Source of the DNA: Sulfitobacter sabulilitoris | Lineage (GTDB): Bacteria; Pseudomonadota; Alphaproteobacteria; Rhodobacterales; Rhodobacteraceae | DNA: 64,000 nt | Reading direction: 5' to 3' | NCBI RefSeq assembly: GCF_005887615.1 | Contig: NZ_VANS01000001.1 | Location: 1,656,024 to 1,720,023, forward strand | Part shown: piece by piece, positions 40,210-49,585 of the stretch | Layout of the letters: each line of letters begins with the position of its first letter | Position numbering within the stretch: the stretch's first letter is position 1 | Position numbers and translations under genes: made by a program | The notes under the pieces: model-generated | Told to the model about the DNA's origin: nothing | Seen by the model: the letters and a program-made list of their open reading frames with translations, nothing else | The model's database searches: none

Positions 40210-40814
40210 GCCAGTGCCTCGGCGCGGGTCAGATCGTCGGGGGTGTTGACGTTGAAGAACGGGTCCACGCCGGCGACCGCGAACACCGCCTCGCGCCCAG
40301 CGTGCCGATCGGTCCAGACCACGACCTTGCGCAGCCCGTCCTGCAAGGCCGCGCGCAGATCGTCGCGCAGCGCCACGGGCCAGAGGCCGAAGGTCGGGTG
40401 CCGCACCTGCCCGCGATCGGGGTCCGGCGTGGCGGCCAACACCAGCGGGTGCGCCATGCCCTCGCCCGCCTCGATCAGGCGGGGCACCAGGTCGCAGGGA
40501 AAGAACGGCGTGTCGGCAGCAGCGGTCACGATGCTGTCCGCGCCCTGCGCCGCCGCCCAGTCCAGACCGGCCAGAACACCGGCCAAAGGCCCTGCGAACC
40601 CTTCGACGCTGTCGGCCAGCACCGGCAGGCCATAGCCCGAGAACCGCGCCGGATCGCCGTTCGCATTCAGCGCCAGCGCCGCCACCTGCGGCGCCAGCCG
40701 GTCGATGACGCGCGCCAGCAGCGTCTGTCCGCCAAGCGCCAGAAGCCCCTTGTCGCCCCCGCCCATGCGGGTCGCCTGCCCTCCGGCAAGGATCACGCCC
40801 ATTGGTTGCTTCAT
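40206..40814 (-). CDS. mobA: Molybdenum cofactor guanylyltransferase MobA
   Basis: 202 residues. Transfers GMP to Mo-molybdopterin. NTP-transferase signature LAGGQATRMGGGDKGLLALG, then AAADTPFFPCDLVPRL and FNVNTPDDL. Order fdhD-mobA-mobB-moeA with three 4-bp overlaps shows one operon. Confidence 0.95.
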   Translation of the reverse strand: MKQPMGVILAGGQATRMGGGDKGLLALGGQTLLARVIDRLAPQVAALALNANGDPARFSGYGLPVLADSVEGFAGPLAGVLAGLDWAAAQGADSIVTAAADTPFFPCDLVPRLIEAGEGMAHPLVLAATPDPDRGQVRHPTFGLWPVALRDDLRAALQDGLRKVVVWTDRHAGREAVFAVAGVDPFFNVNTPDDLTRAEALA

Positions 40815-41698
40815 ACCGCCCCCTTGCGCCCCGCACGGCGCGGTTCTTCGGCGACGGATGCCGGATCGGCGTCACGCAGCAGCCGGTCCTCGCCCGCCAG
40901 GCAGACGAACCGCTGGCCGCGCATCCGGCCGATCAGCGTCAAGCCGACCTGCTGCGCGATTTCCACGCCCCAGGCGGTAAAGCCCGACCGCGAGGCCAGC
41001 ACGGGGATGCCCATCATCGCGGTCTTGATCACCATCTCCGACGTCAGCCGACCGGTGGTGTACAGGATCTTGTCCTCCGGCCCGGTGCCGCTACGCAGCA
41101 TCCAGCCCGCGATCTTGTCCACCGCGTTATGCCGGCCCACGTCTTCCATATAGACCAGCGGGCGATCGCCCTGGCACAGCACCGTGCCATGGATCGCCCC
41201 CGCCTCGAGGTACAAGGACGGCGTGCGGTTGATCTTGGACGACAGCGCATAAAGCCAGGATGTCCGCACCGGGGTCGCCGGAAGCCGGACGCCCTCCAGT
41301 CCCTCCATCATGTCGCCAAAGACGGTGCCGACGGCGCATCCGCTGGTGCGGGTCTTCTTGCGCATCTTGTCCTCGTAATCGGTCTTGCGCGCGGTGCGCA
41401 CGATCACGGTCTCAAGCTCTTCGTCGTAGTCAACGCCGGTGATCTCGTCGCTGTCGCGCAGCATCCCCTGATTGCGCAGGAATCCCAGCGCAAGGTAATC
41501 GGGATAATCCCCGATGGTCATCGCGGTCACGATTTCCTGCGCATTGAGAAAGATCGTCAGCGGGCGTTCCTCGACCACGTTGGTGATCACGGGCGCGCCT
41601 GTGTGGTCGAACCCCTCGACCGCACGGGTCAGGCCCGCGCGCCCGGGATCGGGCGCGATCAGGTAGTCGGAAATATCGTCATGGGCCGTCAATTGCAT
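40811..41698 (-). CDS. fdhD: Formate dehydrogenase accessory sulfurtransferase FdhD
   Basis: 295 residues. Transfers sulfur to the bis-MGD cofactor of formate dehydrogenase. Seen: EERPLTIFLNAQEIVTAM, the catalytic-loop TSGCAVGTVFGD (C121) and MEDVGRHNAVDKIAG. Only one cysteine is in that loop, where many homologues have two. The start at 41698 (MQLTAHD) is uncertain because the G-run sits directly before the ATG; an ATG at 41749 would overlap the azlC start. First gene of the operon. Confidence 0.9.
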   Translation of the reverse strand: MQLTAHDDISDYLIAPDPGRAGLTRAVEGFDHTGAPVITNVVEERPLTIFLNAQEIVTAMTIGDYPDYLALGFLRNQGMLRDSDEITGVDYDEELETVIVRTARKTDYEDKMRKKTRTSGCAVGTVFGDMMEGLEGVRLPATPVRTSWLYALSSKINRTPSLYLEAGAIHGTVLCQGDRPLVYMEDVGRHNAVDKIAGWMLRSGTGPEDKILYTTGRLTSEMVIKTAMMGIPVLASRSGFTAWGVEIAQQVGLTLIGRMRGQRFVCLAGEDRLLRDADPASVAEEPRRAGRKGAV

Positions 41699-41747
41699 CC
41701 CCCCCGGATCGGCGCTAAGCGGTTGATCCGTAATGTAGGGGCAACGC

Positions 41748-42467
41748 ATGGCCATCACCACCATCAAATCGGCCTATTGGAAGGGCTTTCGTGACGGCGC
41801 ACCGTTTTTGCTGGTCGTGGGGCCGTTTGCGCTGCTGTTTGGCGTATTGGCGATCGAGGCGGGGCTGAATGTCTTTGAAACGATGGCCTTTTCCATTGTC
41901 GTCATCGCCGGCGCGGCGCAATTCACCGCGCTGCAACTGATGGATGAAAACGCGCCCACGGTGATCGTTCTGGCCTCGGCGCTGGCGGTCAACCTGCGGA
42001 TGGCGATGTACAGCGCGTCGCTGACCCCCTACATCGGCGCGGCGCCGCTGTGGCAGCGGGCGCTGGCGGCCTATTTCACGGTCGATCAGTCCTATGCCTG
42101 TTCGGTCGCGCAATATGAAAAGGAGCCGGACATGACGGTGCCGGAGCGTATGGCCTATTTCGCCGGCGCGGTCAGCCCGGTCTGTCCGATGTGGTACGTG
42201 TTCACGCTGGTGGGGGCCCTGATCGGCGCCCAGATCCCGGACGGATGGGCGTTGGATTTCGCGCTGCCGATCACCTTTCTGGCGCTGGTTACGCCGATGC
42301 TGCGCACGCCCGCCCATGTGATCGCGGCGCTGGTCGCCATCGTGGCAAGCCTGGTCACCGCCGGTGTGCCTTACTCGTTGGGGCTGATCCTGTCGGGCGT
42401 TGCGGGCATGGTGGCCGGCGCACAGGCCGAAGTGTGGCTTGAAGCGCGCAAGGGGGGGCAGCAATGA
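41748..42467 (+). CDS. azlC: AzlC-family branched-chain amino acid permease subunit
   Basis: 239 residues, multiple membrane segments. GPFALLFGVLAIEAGLN, AGAAQFTALQLM, and VNLRMAMYSASLTP are AzlC marks. With AzlD it forms an exporter of leucine-type amino acids or toxic analogues. Divergent from fdhD. Confidence 0.92.
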   Translation: MAITTIKSAYWKGFRDGAPFLLVVGPFALLFGVLAIEAGLNVFETMAFSIVVIAGAAQFTALQLMDENAPTVIVLASALAVNLRMAMYSASLTPYIGAAPLWQRALAAYFTVDQSYACSVAQYEKEPDMTVPERMAYFAGAVSPVCPMWYVFTLVGALIGAQIPDGWALDFALPITFLALVTPMLRTPAHVIAALVAIVASLVTAGVPYSLGLILSGVAGMVAGAQAEVWLEARKGGQQ

Positions 42468-42790
42468 TCGATCCCGTCACCTTGTGGACCGTGATCATCG
42501 GGCTGGGTGTGGGCAGCTTTGCCCTGCGCTTTGCCTTTACCGGGCTGGTCGGCAACCGGCCCATGCCCGCATGGCTGCTGCGGCATCTGCGATATACCGC
42601 CGTGGCGATCCTGCCCGCGCTGGTCGCGCCGCAGGTCGTGTGGCCCGGTGCGACGGACGGCCAGATGGATGCCCCCCGCCTGATGGCCGCGCTGGCCACG
42701 GTCGCGATCGGTCTTGCCACGAAAAATGTCTTTGCCGCGATCATCGGCGGCGCCGTGACGCTATATGCGCTGCTCTACCTGCTTGGCTAG
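42464..42790 (+). CDS. azlD: AzlD-family transport subunit
   Basis: 108 residues, four membrane segments; GVGSFALRFAFTGLVGNRPM and LRHLRYTAVAILPALVAPQV are the conserved AzlD segments. ATGA overlap with azlC. Its stop TAG overlaps the stop of the lipoprotein gene on the other strand as CTAG. Confidence 0.92.
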   Translation: MIDPVTLWTVIIGLGVGSFALRFAFTGLVGNRPMPAWLLRHLRYTAVAILPALVAPQVVWPGATDGQMDAPRLMAALATVAIGLATKNVFAAIIGGAVTLYALLYLLG

Positions 42791-43386
42791 AGCTTGAGCG
42801 ACGCAAGCCCGTCCAGCACGTCGCCCGCGTCATTCTCGTAATAGCGATCGGTCCGCACGTCAGGGCGTTGCGCGATCGCCTCCATCAGGGTGACGGGAAA
42901 GAACGTCACGCCGACGTTCTCGAACCCCGGCACATCGCGCAGCAGTCGCGTTGTGGAATTCGTGCAATAGGCGGCGGCGACCGGTCCATAGGTCTGCGCC
43001 AGTTGCAGGGCCCGCTCGGCCTGTTCGGGCGTGACTTCGATTTCCTGCGTCACCACGTGAAAGCTGTCGCGCGCATGGGCGCTTTTGTAGGAGCTGACCC
43101 AATTGGGCGTGATCCCGTAGAGCACGTCGTTCTTTTCCGGTACGGTTTCGTGCCGGAACGATCCCGCAGGATCAAAGATCACACGCTGCGATCCGTTGAT
43201 CATCAGTGCCGTGTGGCCGCCGCTGCCCGTCCGGTTGTTGACCATGGTAAAGATGGTCAGCGTGGCGGGGCCGGGCGCGCGGTATGCGCTGGCGGCGATC
43301 GCCTGCGGGCTGGCATCCTTCCCGTCCGGAACCGCACAGGCCCCAAGGGCGGTCAGAACCGCCATCGAAAAAACGATACTCTTCAC
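42787..43386 (-). CDS. Putative lipoprotein, possible permuted NlpC/P60-type cysteine hydrolase
   Basis: 199 residues. Lipobox LGAC with C17 after a hydrophobic start; GTG initiation supported by GGGG 8 bases upstream. The mature protein has a histidine in GGHTALMI (H59) and a cysteine leading a helix in YCTNSTTRLLR (C141). This order (His first, Cys last) is that of circularly permuted NlpC/P60 (YiiX/LRAT-like) enzymes. Whether it is active is unknown; classification is by motif reading only. Confidence 0.6.
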   Translation of the reverse strand: MKSIVFSMAVLTALGACAVPDGKDASPQAIAASAYRAPGPATLTIFTMVNNRTGSGGHTALMINGSQRVIFDPAGSFRHETVPEKNDVLYGITPNWVSSYKSAHARDSFHVVTQEIEVTPEQAERALQLAQTYGPVAAAYCTNSTTRLLRDVPGFENVGVTFFPVTLMEAIAQRPDVRTDRYYENDAGDVLDGLASLKL

Positions 43387-43412
43387 GCGCGCAGATCCCC
43401 GCCACAGAGGTG

Positions 43413-43547
43413 TCAGGTGATGAACAGCGCCATCAGGACGATGATGGCCAGGATCACGATCACCGACCACGTGGTGAAGCGCATGAAGCCTTCGAATGTC
43501 TTTTCCTGGGTTTCGGTGTTCATCTCACCGTGCTTGTGTTCTGCCAT
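43413..43547 (-). CDS. aa3-type cytochrome c oxidase subunit IV
   Basis: 44 residues: soluble N-terminus MAEHKHGEMNTETQEKTFEG, then one membrane helix (WSVIVILAIIVLMALFI, about 26-43). Matches the tiny subunit IV of alphaproteobacterial aa3 oxidases in length and helix position. AGAGGA lies 9 bases before the ATG. The catalytic subunits are elsewhere. Confidence 0.9.
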   Translation of the reverse strand: MAEHKHGEMNTETQEKTFEGFMRFTTWSVIVILAIIVLMALFIT

Positions 43548-43633
43548 GGGTGCAGTCCTCTTTGAATGACGCTGGCTGCTGACTAATGGATTCTGCGGGC
43601 CGTGTCACGCCGTCAAAGCGGCGCAGGCGCAGA

Positions 43634-44107
43634 TCAGGTCTCCGCAGGGGTATCGCCATCGAGATCCTGCGCCAGGCGAAAGCCGATCCGGCTGGGCGTC
43701 TCGCGTTCCACCGGTTTCGGCAGGGCGCGCAGCATCACGTTCAACTGGCTGACGTGCTGAACAAGCTGGGTCCGGCCGCCGCTGCCATCTGTGCCGTAGA
43801 AGGTGACGATATCGGGGTCGAAATACCCCATTCCCTCGATGCGCAGGACACCGGCATCGCCGCCGGTGAACCCCATTGCGACCTCCTGGTCGGCATCGAG
43901 CTGCTCTTCGAAGTTCCTGAGATACAGCACGACCCGCTCATAGGCCCATTGCGCCGGGCTTTTCTTGGCGAGCGGGGTGTCCTTCACCGCCCTTGGGATT
44001 GGTTGGTCGCCCGCATTGGCGGTGTTCGGGTCCGCGTGAACCTCGTGGCACCGCGGCAGCGCATCGTCTTCGTGGGCCTCCGCGGCGGTCCTGATGTCGT
44101 CGTCCAT
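43634..44107 (-). CDS. DUF6173 family protein
   Basis: 157 residues, acidic start and no membrane segment. Central LRNFEEQLDADQEVAMGFTG and GYFDPDIVTFYG, then QHVSQLNVMLRALP and RIGFRLAQ match, from memory, the DUF6173 pattern. Role unknown. GGGAGGAG precedes the ATG. Last gene of the acyl-CoA dehydrogenase operon. Confidence 0.65.
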   Translation of the reverse strand: MDDDIRTAAEAHEDDALPRCHEVHADPNTANAGDQPIPRAVKDTPLAKKSPAQWAYERVVLYLRNFEEQLDADQEVAMGFTGGDAGVLRIEGMGYFDPDIVTFYGTDGSGGRTQLVQHVSQLNVMLRALPKPVERETPSRIGFRLAQDLDGDTPAET

Positions 44108-44122
44108 ATGCTCCTCCCCGGT

Positions 44123-45169
44123 TCAGGCGGCGCGCTGGTACACCCATGCGCCGTCGTCGCGCATTTCGCGCGTGGCAAGGCCGGTCTGATAGAGATGGCT
44201 CAGATGGGCCACCGCCTCGACCAGCGCAAGGCCGTATTCGCCCTCGCCGATCTTGCGCTTGAACAACGGCGCGAAACACTCCGACGCGGCCTTTGGCGTG
44301 TCGATGAAGGCCAGCAGGCGCTTCAATGCGCCGTGATGATTGTCGATCAACTGGCGCATCCGCGTGGGCAACCCTGTAAAGGGCAGCTTGTGTCCCCCCA
44401 GCACCAGGTGGTCCTCGCGCGCCAGAGGGGCCAGACGCTCGCAGGCCTCCAGCCATTCGCCGATCGGGTCCGCCATCGGCTCTGTCGCATAGACGCCGAC
44501 GTTCGGGCTGATCGACGGCAGGATCTGATCGCCCGCCAGCACGAGGTTGTCGTCACGGCTCCAGAAGGTCGCATGCTCGGGCGCGTGGCCGTTGCCCATG
44601 TGCACATCCCACGTGCGGCCGCCCATCGTGATCGTGTCATCCTGCCTGATGCGGGTATAGCCCAGCGGCATGGGCGACACGACGTCGGAAAAGTTGAAGG
44701 GCCGCTCGCTCGCGCGCTTGTCGTAGATTTCGGAATGCATGCCGGACTGGCGGTAGAACGACAGCGATTCGTCCGACGGAACCTGCTGTTCGTCCAGGGT
44801 CAGCATCCGTGCGGTCAGCCATGCGGTGCGCGTGGTGACCAGTTCGGCCCCGTGGTCTGTCTGGAACCACCCGGCCAGGCCCACGTGATCGGGATGATGA
44901 TGCGTGACGACGACGCGGGACACGGGCTTGCCCCCCAGGGGCCCGGCCATGATGTCGGCCCAGATTCCCTTGGATTTCTTCGACGCGAACCCGGTATCGA
45001 TCACGGTCCAGCTATCGCCTTCGTCCAGCGCGTAGACGTTGACGTGGTCCAGCTTCATCGGCAGCGGCAGGCGCAGCCACAGCACACCTGGGGCGACCTC
45101 TATCCCGGTGCCGGCGTCGGGCGGCGTCTCCCATGGATAGCGCAGTCCTCGGGGGGCTTGGGTATTCAT
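44123..45169 (-). CDS. MBL-fold metallo-hydrolase
   Basis: 348 residues. Metallo-beta-lactamase motif THHHPDH (H90, H92, D94, H95), then GHAPEHATF and LAGDQILPSISPNVGVY, with a C-terminal winged-helix-like tail that is typical of LACTB2-type thioesterase-like proteins. Start overlaps the acyl-CoA dehydrogenase stop (TGATG). The linkage suggests an acyl-CoA or thioester substrate (inference). Confidence 0.82.
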   Translation of the reverse strand: MNTQAPRGLRYPWETPPDAGTGIEVAPGVLWLRLPLPMKLDHVNVYALDEGDSWTVIDTGFASKKSKGIWADIMAGPLGGKPVSRVVVTHHHPDHVGLAGWFQTDHGAELVTTRTAWLTARMLTLDEQQVPSDESLSFYRQSGMHSEIYDKRASERPFNFSDVVSPMPLGYTRIRQDDTITMGGRTWDVHMGNGHAPEHATFWSRDDNLVLAGDQILPSISPNVGVYATEPMADPIGEWLEACERLAPLAREDHLVLGGHKLPFTGLPTRMRQLIDNHHGALKRLLAFIDTPKAASECFAPLFKRKIGEGEYGLALVEAVAHLSHLYQTGLATREMRDDGAWVYQRAA

Positions 45170-46893
45170 CACGCGGCCAAATCGTCGGCCGTCAGCGCGT
45201 AAAGGTCCTGCGCCCCTGCTTGCGCATGGGCCAGCAGGCCGACATGTTCGGGCAAAAGCCGCTGGATGTAGAATCGCGCCAGCTTTTCGCGGGCGCCGCC
45301 CTTGTCGGCCAGCGCGGCACGCAGGTGCAGATGCCCGCCCAGCACCCGCGCAAAGGCCCGCAGATAGGGAACGGCCCCGGCAAAGCGCGCATTGAGATCC
45401 TTCTGCTCGGCCAGCCAGTCGGTCGCCTCGCGCAGGCTTTCGGCGGCGTTCCAGACGGCTTCGGCCAGATCGGGCAGCGTGGCTTTGGCGGCCTCGGCGG
45501 TGGCTTCGACCTCGTCGAGCAGCCGGCCCGCGGCATCGCCCCCGTCCATCATCTTGCGTGCCACGAGGTCCATCGCCTGTATGCCGTTGGTGCCCTCGTA
45601 GATCGCGGTCACGCGCACATCGCGGCTGAATTGCGCGGCGCCGGTTTCCTCGACGAATCCCATGCCGCCGTGCACCTGCACGCCGGTGTGGGCAACCTCC
45701 ATCCCCACATCGGTGCCAAAGGCCTTGGCGATGGGGGTCAGAAAGGCCGCGCGCGCCTTCCAGTCGGCGTCGCCGGTGGCATTGGTCATGTCGATCGCCA
45801 CGGCACAAGACAGCGCGATGGCGCGGGCGGCAAAGATGTCCGCCTTCATCGTGGTCAGCATGCGGCGCACGTCCGCATGATCGACGATGGTGCCGGTGTG
45901 GCCGTCCTTGCCCTCCAGCGCGGTGCGGCCCTGCTTGCGGTCCATCGCGTAGGCCAGCGCGTGCTGATAGGCGCCTTCGGCAACGCCGATGCCCTGCCCG
46001 CCGACGCCCAGCCGCGCATTGTTCATCATCGTGAACATCGCCGCCATGCCGCCCTGTTCGGGCCCGACCAGCCAGCCGGTCGCGCCGTCGTATTGCATCA
46101 CGCAGGTGGGCGAGCCGTGCAGGCCCATCTTGTGCTCGAGGCTGACCACCTTGACGCCGTTGAGCTTGCCGGCATTGCCGGCGTCATCCGGCAGGTATTT
46201 GGGCACCAGGAACAACGAAATCCCCTTGGTGCCCGCGGGCGCACCGGGCAGCCGCGCCAGCACCAGATGACAGACGTTGTCGGCCAGGTCATGATCGCCC
46301 CAACTGATGTAGATCTTCTGGCCGGAGACGGAATAGGTGCCGTCACCATTGTCCTCGGCCTTGGAGCTGAGCGCGCCCACGTCCGATCCGGCCTGCGGTT
46401 CGGTCAGGTTCATGGTGCCCGTCCACTCCCCCGAAATCAGCTTGGGAAGGTACAATTGCTTGATCGCGTCCGAAGCATGGTGCTCCAGCGCCTCGATCTG
46501 GCCCTGGCTCATCAGCGGGGCCAGTTGCAGCGACAGGCAGGCGCCGCTCATCATCTCGTTCACCGCGCTCGTCACCGTCATCGGCAAGCCCATGCCGCCA
46601 TATTCGGGATCCGCCGACATGCCGATCCAGCCGCCCTCGGCGATCGCCTTCCAGCCCTGGTCATACCCCGGCGAGGTGCGCACGACACCGTTTTCCAGCC
46701 GCGCGGGATGCAGGTCGCCGGGGCGTTGCAGCGGGGCCAGGACCTCGTCACACATCTTGCCCGCCTCGGTCAGGATGGCGCGGGTCACGTCGTCCGTGGC
46801 ATCGGCAAAGCGGTCGGTGGCGCGGACCTGGTCCAGCCCCACGATGTGATCGAACATGAATGCATAATCGTCGACGACGGCGTGATATGGCAT
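45169..46893 (-). CDS. Acyl-CoA dehydrogenase (DmdC/FadE-like)
   Basis: 574 residues, the long form with an extra C-terminal helical domain. FAD segments MNLTEPQAGSDVGALSSK and QKIYISWGDHD; base glutamate in VTAIYEGTNGIQAMDLVARK. This long family includes 3-methylmercaptopropionyl-CoA dehydrogenase DmdC of DMSP demethylation in roseobacters and also general beta-oxidation enzymes; sequence alone does not tell which. AGGAGGAA precedes the ATG at 46893. Electrons would go to ETF and the ETF-QO encoded at 33861. Confidence 0.88.
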   Translation of the reverse strand: MPYHAVVDDYAFMFDHIVGLDQVRATDRFADATDDVTRAILTEAGKMCDEVLAPLQRPGDLHPARLENGVVRTSPGYDQGWKAIAEGGWIGMSADPEYGGMGLPMTVTSAVNEMMSGACLSLQLAPLMSQGQIEALEHHASDAIKQLYLPKLISGEWTGTMNLTEPQAGSDVGALSSKAEDNGDGTYSVSGQKIYISWGDHDLADNVCHLVLARLPGAPAGTKGISLFLVPKYLPDDAGNAGKLNGVKVVSLEHKMGLHGSPTCVMQYDGATGWLVGPEQGGMAAMFTMMNNARLGVGGQGIGVAEGAYQHALAYAMDRKQGRTALEGKDGHTGTIVDHADVRRMLTTMKADIFAARAIALSCAVAIDMTNATGDADWKARAAFLTPIAKAFGTDVGMEVAHTGVQVHGGMGFVEETGAAQFSRDVRVTAIYEGTNGIQAMDLVARKMMDGGDAAGRLLDEVEATAEAAKATLPDLAEAVWNAAESLREATDWLAEQKDLNARFAGAVPYLRAFARVLGGHLHLRAALADKGGAREKLARFYIQRLLPEHVGLLAHAQAGAQDLYALTADDLAA

Positions 46894-47024
46894 GGGAATT
46901 CCTCCTGGCGCGGGCCGCGCGCTTGGCAAGGCGCGCGTCACACTGTAATGGGCTGTCTTTGCACCGGAACATGAGCCGCGGATCGCGCCGCGGCAACCAA
47001 AACGCCGCGTCACGAGGACCGAGC

Positions 47025-47969
47025 ATGCCCCAGAAGACCACCCGGACGCTCCGCCCCGACGCCGCCGGCATCGCCGCGGCGGCCGATATCCTGCGCGCGG
47101 GCGGGCTCGCCGCCTTTCCGACGGAAACCGTCTATGGTCTCGGCGCGGATGCCCGCAACGGGGCCGCGGTGGCGGCCATCTACGAGGCCAAGGGGCGGCC
47201 CAGTTTCAATCCGCTGATCGTGCATGTGGCCAGTGCCGTCATCGCCCGCCGTTACGGTCTGTGGTCCGATCTGGCGGAACGGCTGGCGGCCCCTTTCTGG
47301 CCCGGTCCCCTGACGCTCGTCCTGCCGCTGCGCGATGGTCACGGCTTGTCCTCGTTGGTGACGGCGGGCCTCGGGACAGTGGCGATCCGGGTGCCGGAAC
47401 ACCCGGTGGCACAGGCGCTGCTGGCGGCGTTCGACGGGCCGGTCGCGGCCCCCTCGGCCAATCCGTCGGGCCGGATCAGCCCGACCACGGCGGCGCATGT
47501 CCTGGACGGTCTGTCGGGCCGGATCGACGCCGTGATCGATGGTGGCCCCTGCCCGGTCGGACTGGAAAGCACGATTGTCGGGCTTGGCGGTGACGCGCCG
47601 ACCCTGTTGCGGGCGGGCGGCCTGCCATCCGAGGCGATCGAGGCGGCGCTGGGTCACGCGCTGACGCAGCCGCGCGAGGGCGCGATCACGGCGCCAGGGC
47701 AACTGGGATCGCATTATGCCCCTGCCGCCCATGTGCGCCTTGGGGCGACCGCCGCCGGCGAGGGCGAACTGCTGCTGGGGTTCGGACCGATGGACTGCGA
47801 TCTGAACCTGTCACCCGCCGGCGACCTGACAGAGGCGGCCGCGAACCTCTTCGATCATCTTCACCGTCTGGATGCGAGGGGCCGCCCCATCGCCGTGGCG
47901 GCCATACCCGATCACGGATTGGGCCGCGCCATCAACGACCGCCTGCGCCGCGCCGCCGCGCCCCGCTAG
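47025..47969 (+). CDS. L-threonylcarbamoyladenylate synthase (Sua5/YrdC family)
   Basis: 314 residues. Makes threonylcarbamoyl-AMP for t6A37 of tRNA. The YrdC domain (1-200) shows FPTETVYGLGADA, KGRPSFNPLIVHV, PFWPGPLTL and AAPSANPSGRISPT; residues 205-314 form a Sua5 C-terminal domain (GQLGSHYAPAAHVRL). Start has GAGGA at 7 bases. Converges with yqgE with 7 bases between. Confidence 0.93.
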   Translation: MPQKTTRTLRPDAAGIAAAADILRAGGLAAFPTETVYGLGADARNGAAVAAIYEAKGRPSFNPLIVHVASAVIARRYGLWSDLAERLAAPFWPGPLTLVLPLRDGHGLSSLVTAGLGTVAIRVPEHPVAQALLAAFDGPVAAPSANPSGRISPTTAAHVLDGLSGRIDAVIDGGPCPVGLESTIVGLGGDAPTLLRAGGLPSEAIEAALGHALTQPREGAITAPGQLGSHYAPAAHVRLGATAAGEGELLLGFGPMDCDLNLSPAGDLTEAAANLFDHLHRLDARGRPIAVAAIPDHGLGRAINDRLRRAAAPR

Positions 47970-47976
47970 CGCGGGA

Positions 47977-48531
47977 TCACGCGCGCCCGGCCGCCGACGA
48001 CAGGCTCAGCGGATCTACCCCGATGCTCTCCAGCGCCGCCGACCATTGCGCCGAGGGTTTGGTGGCGAACACCAGCTCTGTGCTTGCCTCGGCGGTCAGC
48101 CATCCGTTCGCCGCGATCTCCGCCTCGATCTGTCCGGGGGCCCAGCTGGCATAGCCCAGCATCATCAGGATCTTGTCGGGGCCGCGTCCGCTGGCGATAT
48201 CCTCAAGGATGTCCAGGGTGGCGGTCATGCCGAATCCTCCCGGCACCTTCAGCGTGTGCAGGCTGGATTGGTAATCGGGCGAATGGAGCACGAAACCGCG
48301 CCCCGTCTCGACCGGGCCGCCATAGAAAACCGGCACCACCGGGACCGCACGGTCGACGTCGATATCGAGCTGGTCGAGGATATCGCTCATGCGGACGTCC
48401 GGATTGGGCTTGTTCAGGATCAACCCCATCGCGCCCTGATCGGAATGCACGCAGATCAGCACGACCGACCGCTCAAAGCGCGAATCCCCCATGCCCGGCA
48501 TGGCCACCAGTAGTTTGCCCGTCAGGTCCAA
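47977..48531 (-). CDS. yqgE: YqgE/AlgH family protein
   Basis: 184 residues. DUF179 fold: [48 protein letters not shown] and [18 protein letters not shown]. Function unknown, though linked to alginate regulation in Pseudomonas. The start is a TTG at 48531 with AAGGGA at a 7-base gap; homologues begin MDLTGKLL at this codon. No ATG or GTG fits. Confidence 0.87.
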   Translation of the reverse strand: MDLTGKLLVAMPGMGDSRFERSVVLICVHSDQGAMGLILNKPNPDVRMSDILDQLDIDVDRAVPVVPVFYGGPVETGRGFVLHSPDYQSSLHTLKVPGGFGMTATLDILEDIASGRGPDKILMMLGYASWAPGQIEAEIAANGWLTAEASTELVFATKPSAQWSAALESIGVDPLSLSSAAGRA

Positions 48532-48716
48532 ATTACGATCCCTTGTGCCAAAGCGAGGATGCGCCGATGCGCCCTGGTGAATAGAATGGCCGCAAGGAAT
48601 GCATCGCGCAAGGCCGCTCGCAACATCCGACAGACCGTCGCGTCCGGTGCGGGCGGAAACATCGCTGACCAAGACGTGACTTGGCTTTCGCGCGTCCATC
48701 GCCCATGTAAAATCAT

Positions 48717-49544
48717 ATGAGACATGCATGCCTGATCGCCGCCGCCCTGATCGCTGCCGCCCCGATGACCCTCGGGGCGGCGGGACCATCTGGCACGGGC
48801 CCCTCCGCGACAGCGCCTGTTACAGCGCAGGTGCTGCCGGGGTGGGTGCAGGCAGATGGCAGCCGCGTCGCCGCGCTCGAGTTGTCGTTGGCGCCGGGGT
48901 GGAAGACCTACTGGCGTGCGCCCGGCGATGCGGGCATTCCGCCGGAATTCAACTGGTCGGAGTCAAAGAACCTGGGCGGGGTCACGATCCATTGGCCGAC
49001 GCCTCAAGTGTTCGACACAAGCGGGATGCGCACCCTTGGCTATACCGACCGCCTGGTGATTCCGCTGGCGATTGCGCCGCAACGCGCCGGTCAGCCGGTG
49101 CATCTGAACGCCGAGATGAACCTTGGCATCTGCAGCGACATCTGCATGCCCTATGCGCTCAGCTTTGATGCGGTGCTGCAGGGCACCGACACCCGCCCCA
49201 CGCCCGCCATCGCCGCGGCCCTTGCGCAACAACCCTTCACCTCGGACGAAGGTCGCGTGAGCGCGGCCACTTGCAGGGTCGAGCCGACGGCCGACGGCCT
49301 TTGGATCGAGGCGCGGATCACAATGCCCAGCGCGGGCGGCGCAGAGGTTGTCGTGATCGAACCCGGACAGCCCGACATCTGGGTGAGCGAGGCCGAAAGC
49401 CAAAGGCAGGGCCAGGACGTCGTCGCGGTGGCCGAAATGATGCAGGTCAACGGCCAGATGATCGCGCTGGATCGCTCGGCGATCCGGCTGACGGTACTGG
49501 GCACGTCCCATGCGGTCGATATTCAGGGCTGCACGCCGGACTGA
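48717..49544 (+). CDS. Exported DsbD N-terminal-like domain protein
   Basis: 275 residues. Signal peptide 1-20. Resembles the alpha domain of DsbD (protein-disulfide reductase): [20 protein letters not shown] and [17 protein letters not shown] with the redox pair C139-C143. No membrane or thioredoxin domain is attached, so its electron donor must be another protein. Ribosome site weak. Converges with the RND gene. Confidence 0.85.
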   Translation: MRHACLIAAALIAAAPMTLGAAGPSGTGPSATAPVTAQVLPGWVQADGSRVAALELSLAPGWKTYWRAPGDAGIPPEFNWSESKNLGGVTIHWPTPQVFDTSGMRTLGYTDRLVIPLAIAPQRAGQPVHLNAEMNLGICSDICMPYALSFDAVLQGTDTRPTPAIAAALAQQPFTSDEGRVSAATCRVEPTADGLWIEARITMPSAGGAEVVVIEPGQPDIWVSEAESQRQGQDVVAVAEMMQVNGQMIALDRSAIRLTVLGTSHAVDIQGCTPD

Positions 49545-49585
49545 ACCTTGCTGCGGATCGTCCGTCCGTCCTCAGGCGCCCACCG

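Noticed and set aside
41699-41749. fdhD start at ATG 41749
   Set aside because: It would overlap the azlC start on the other strand and lies outside the conserved region; kept only as an alternative.
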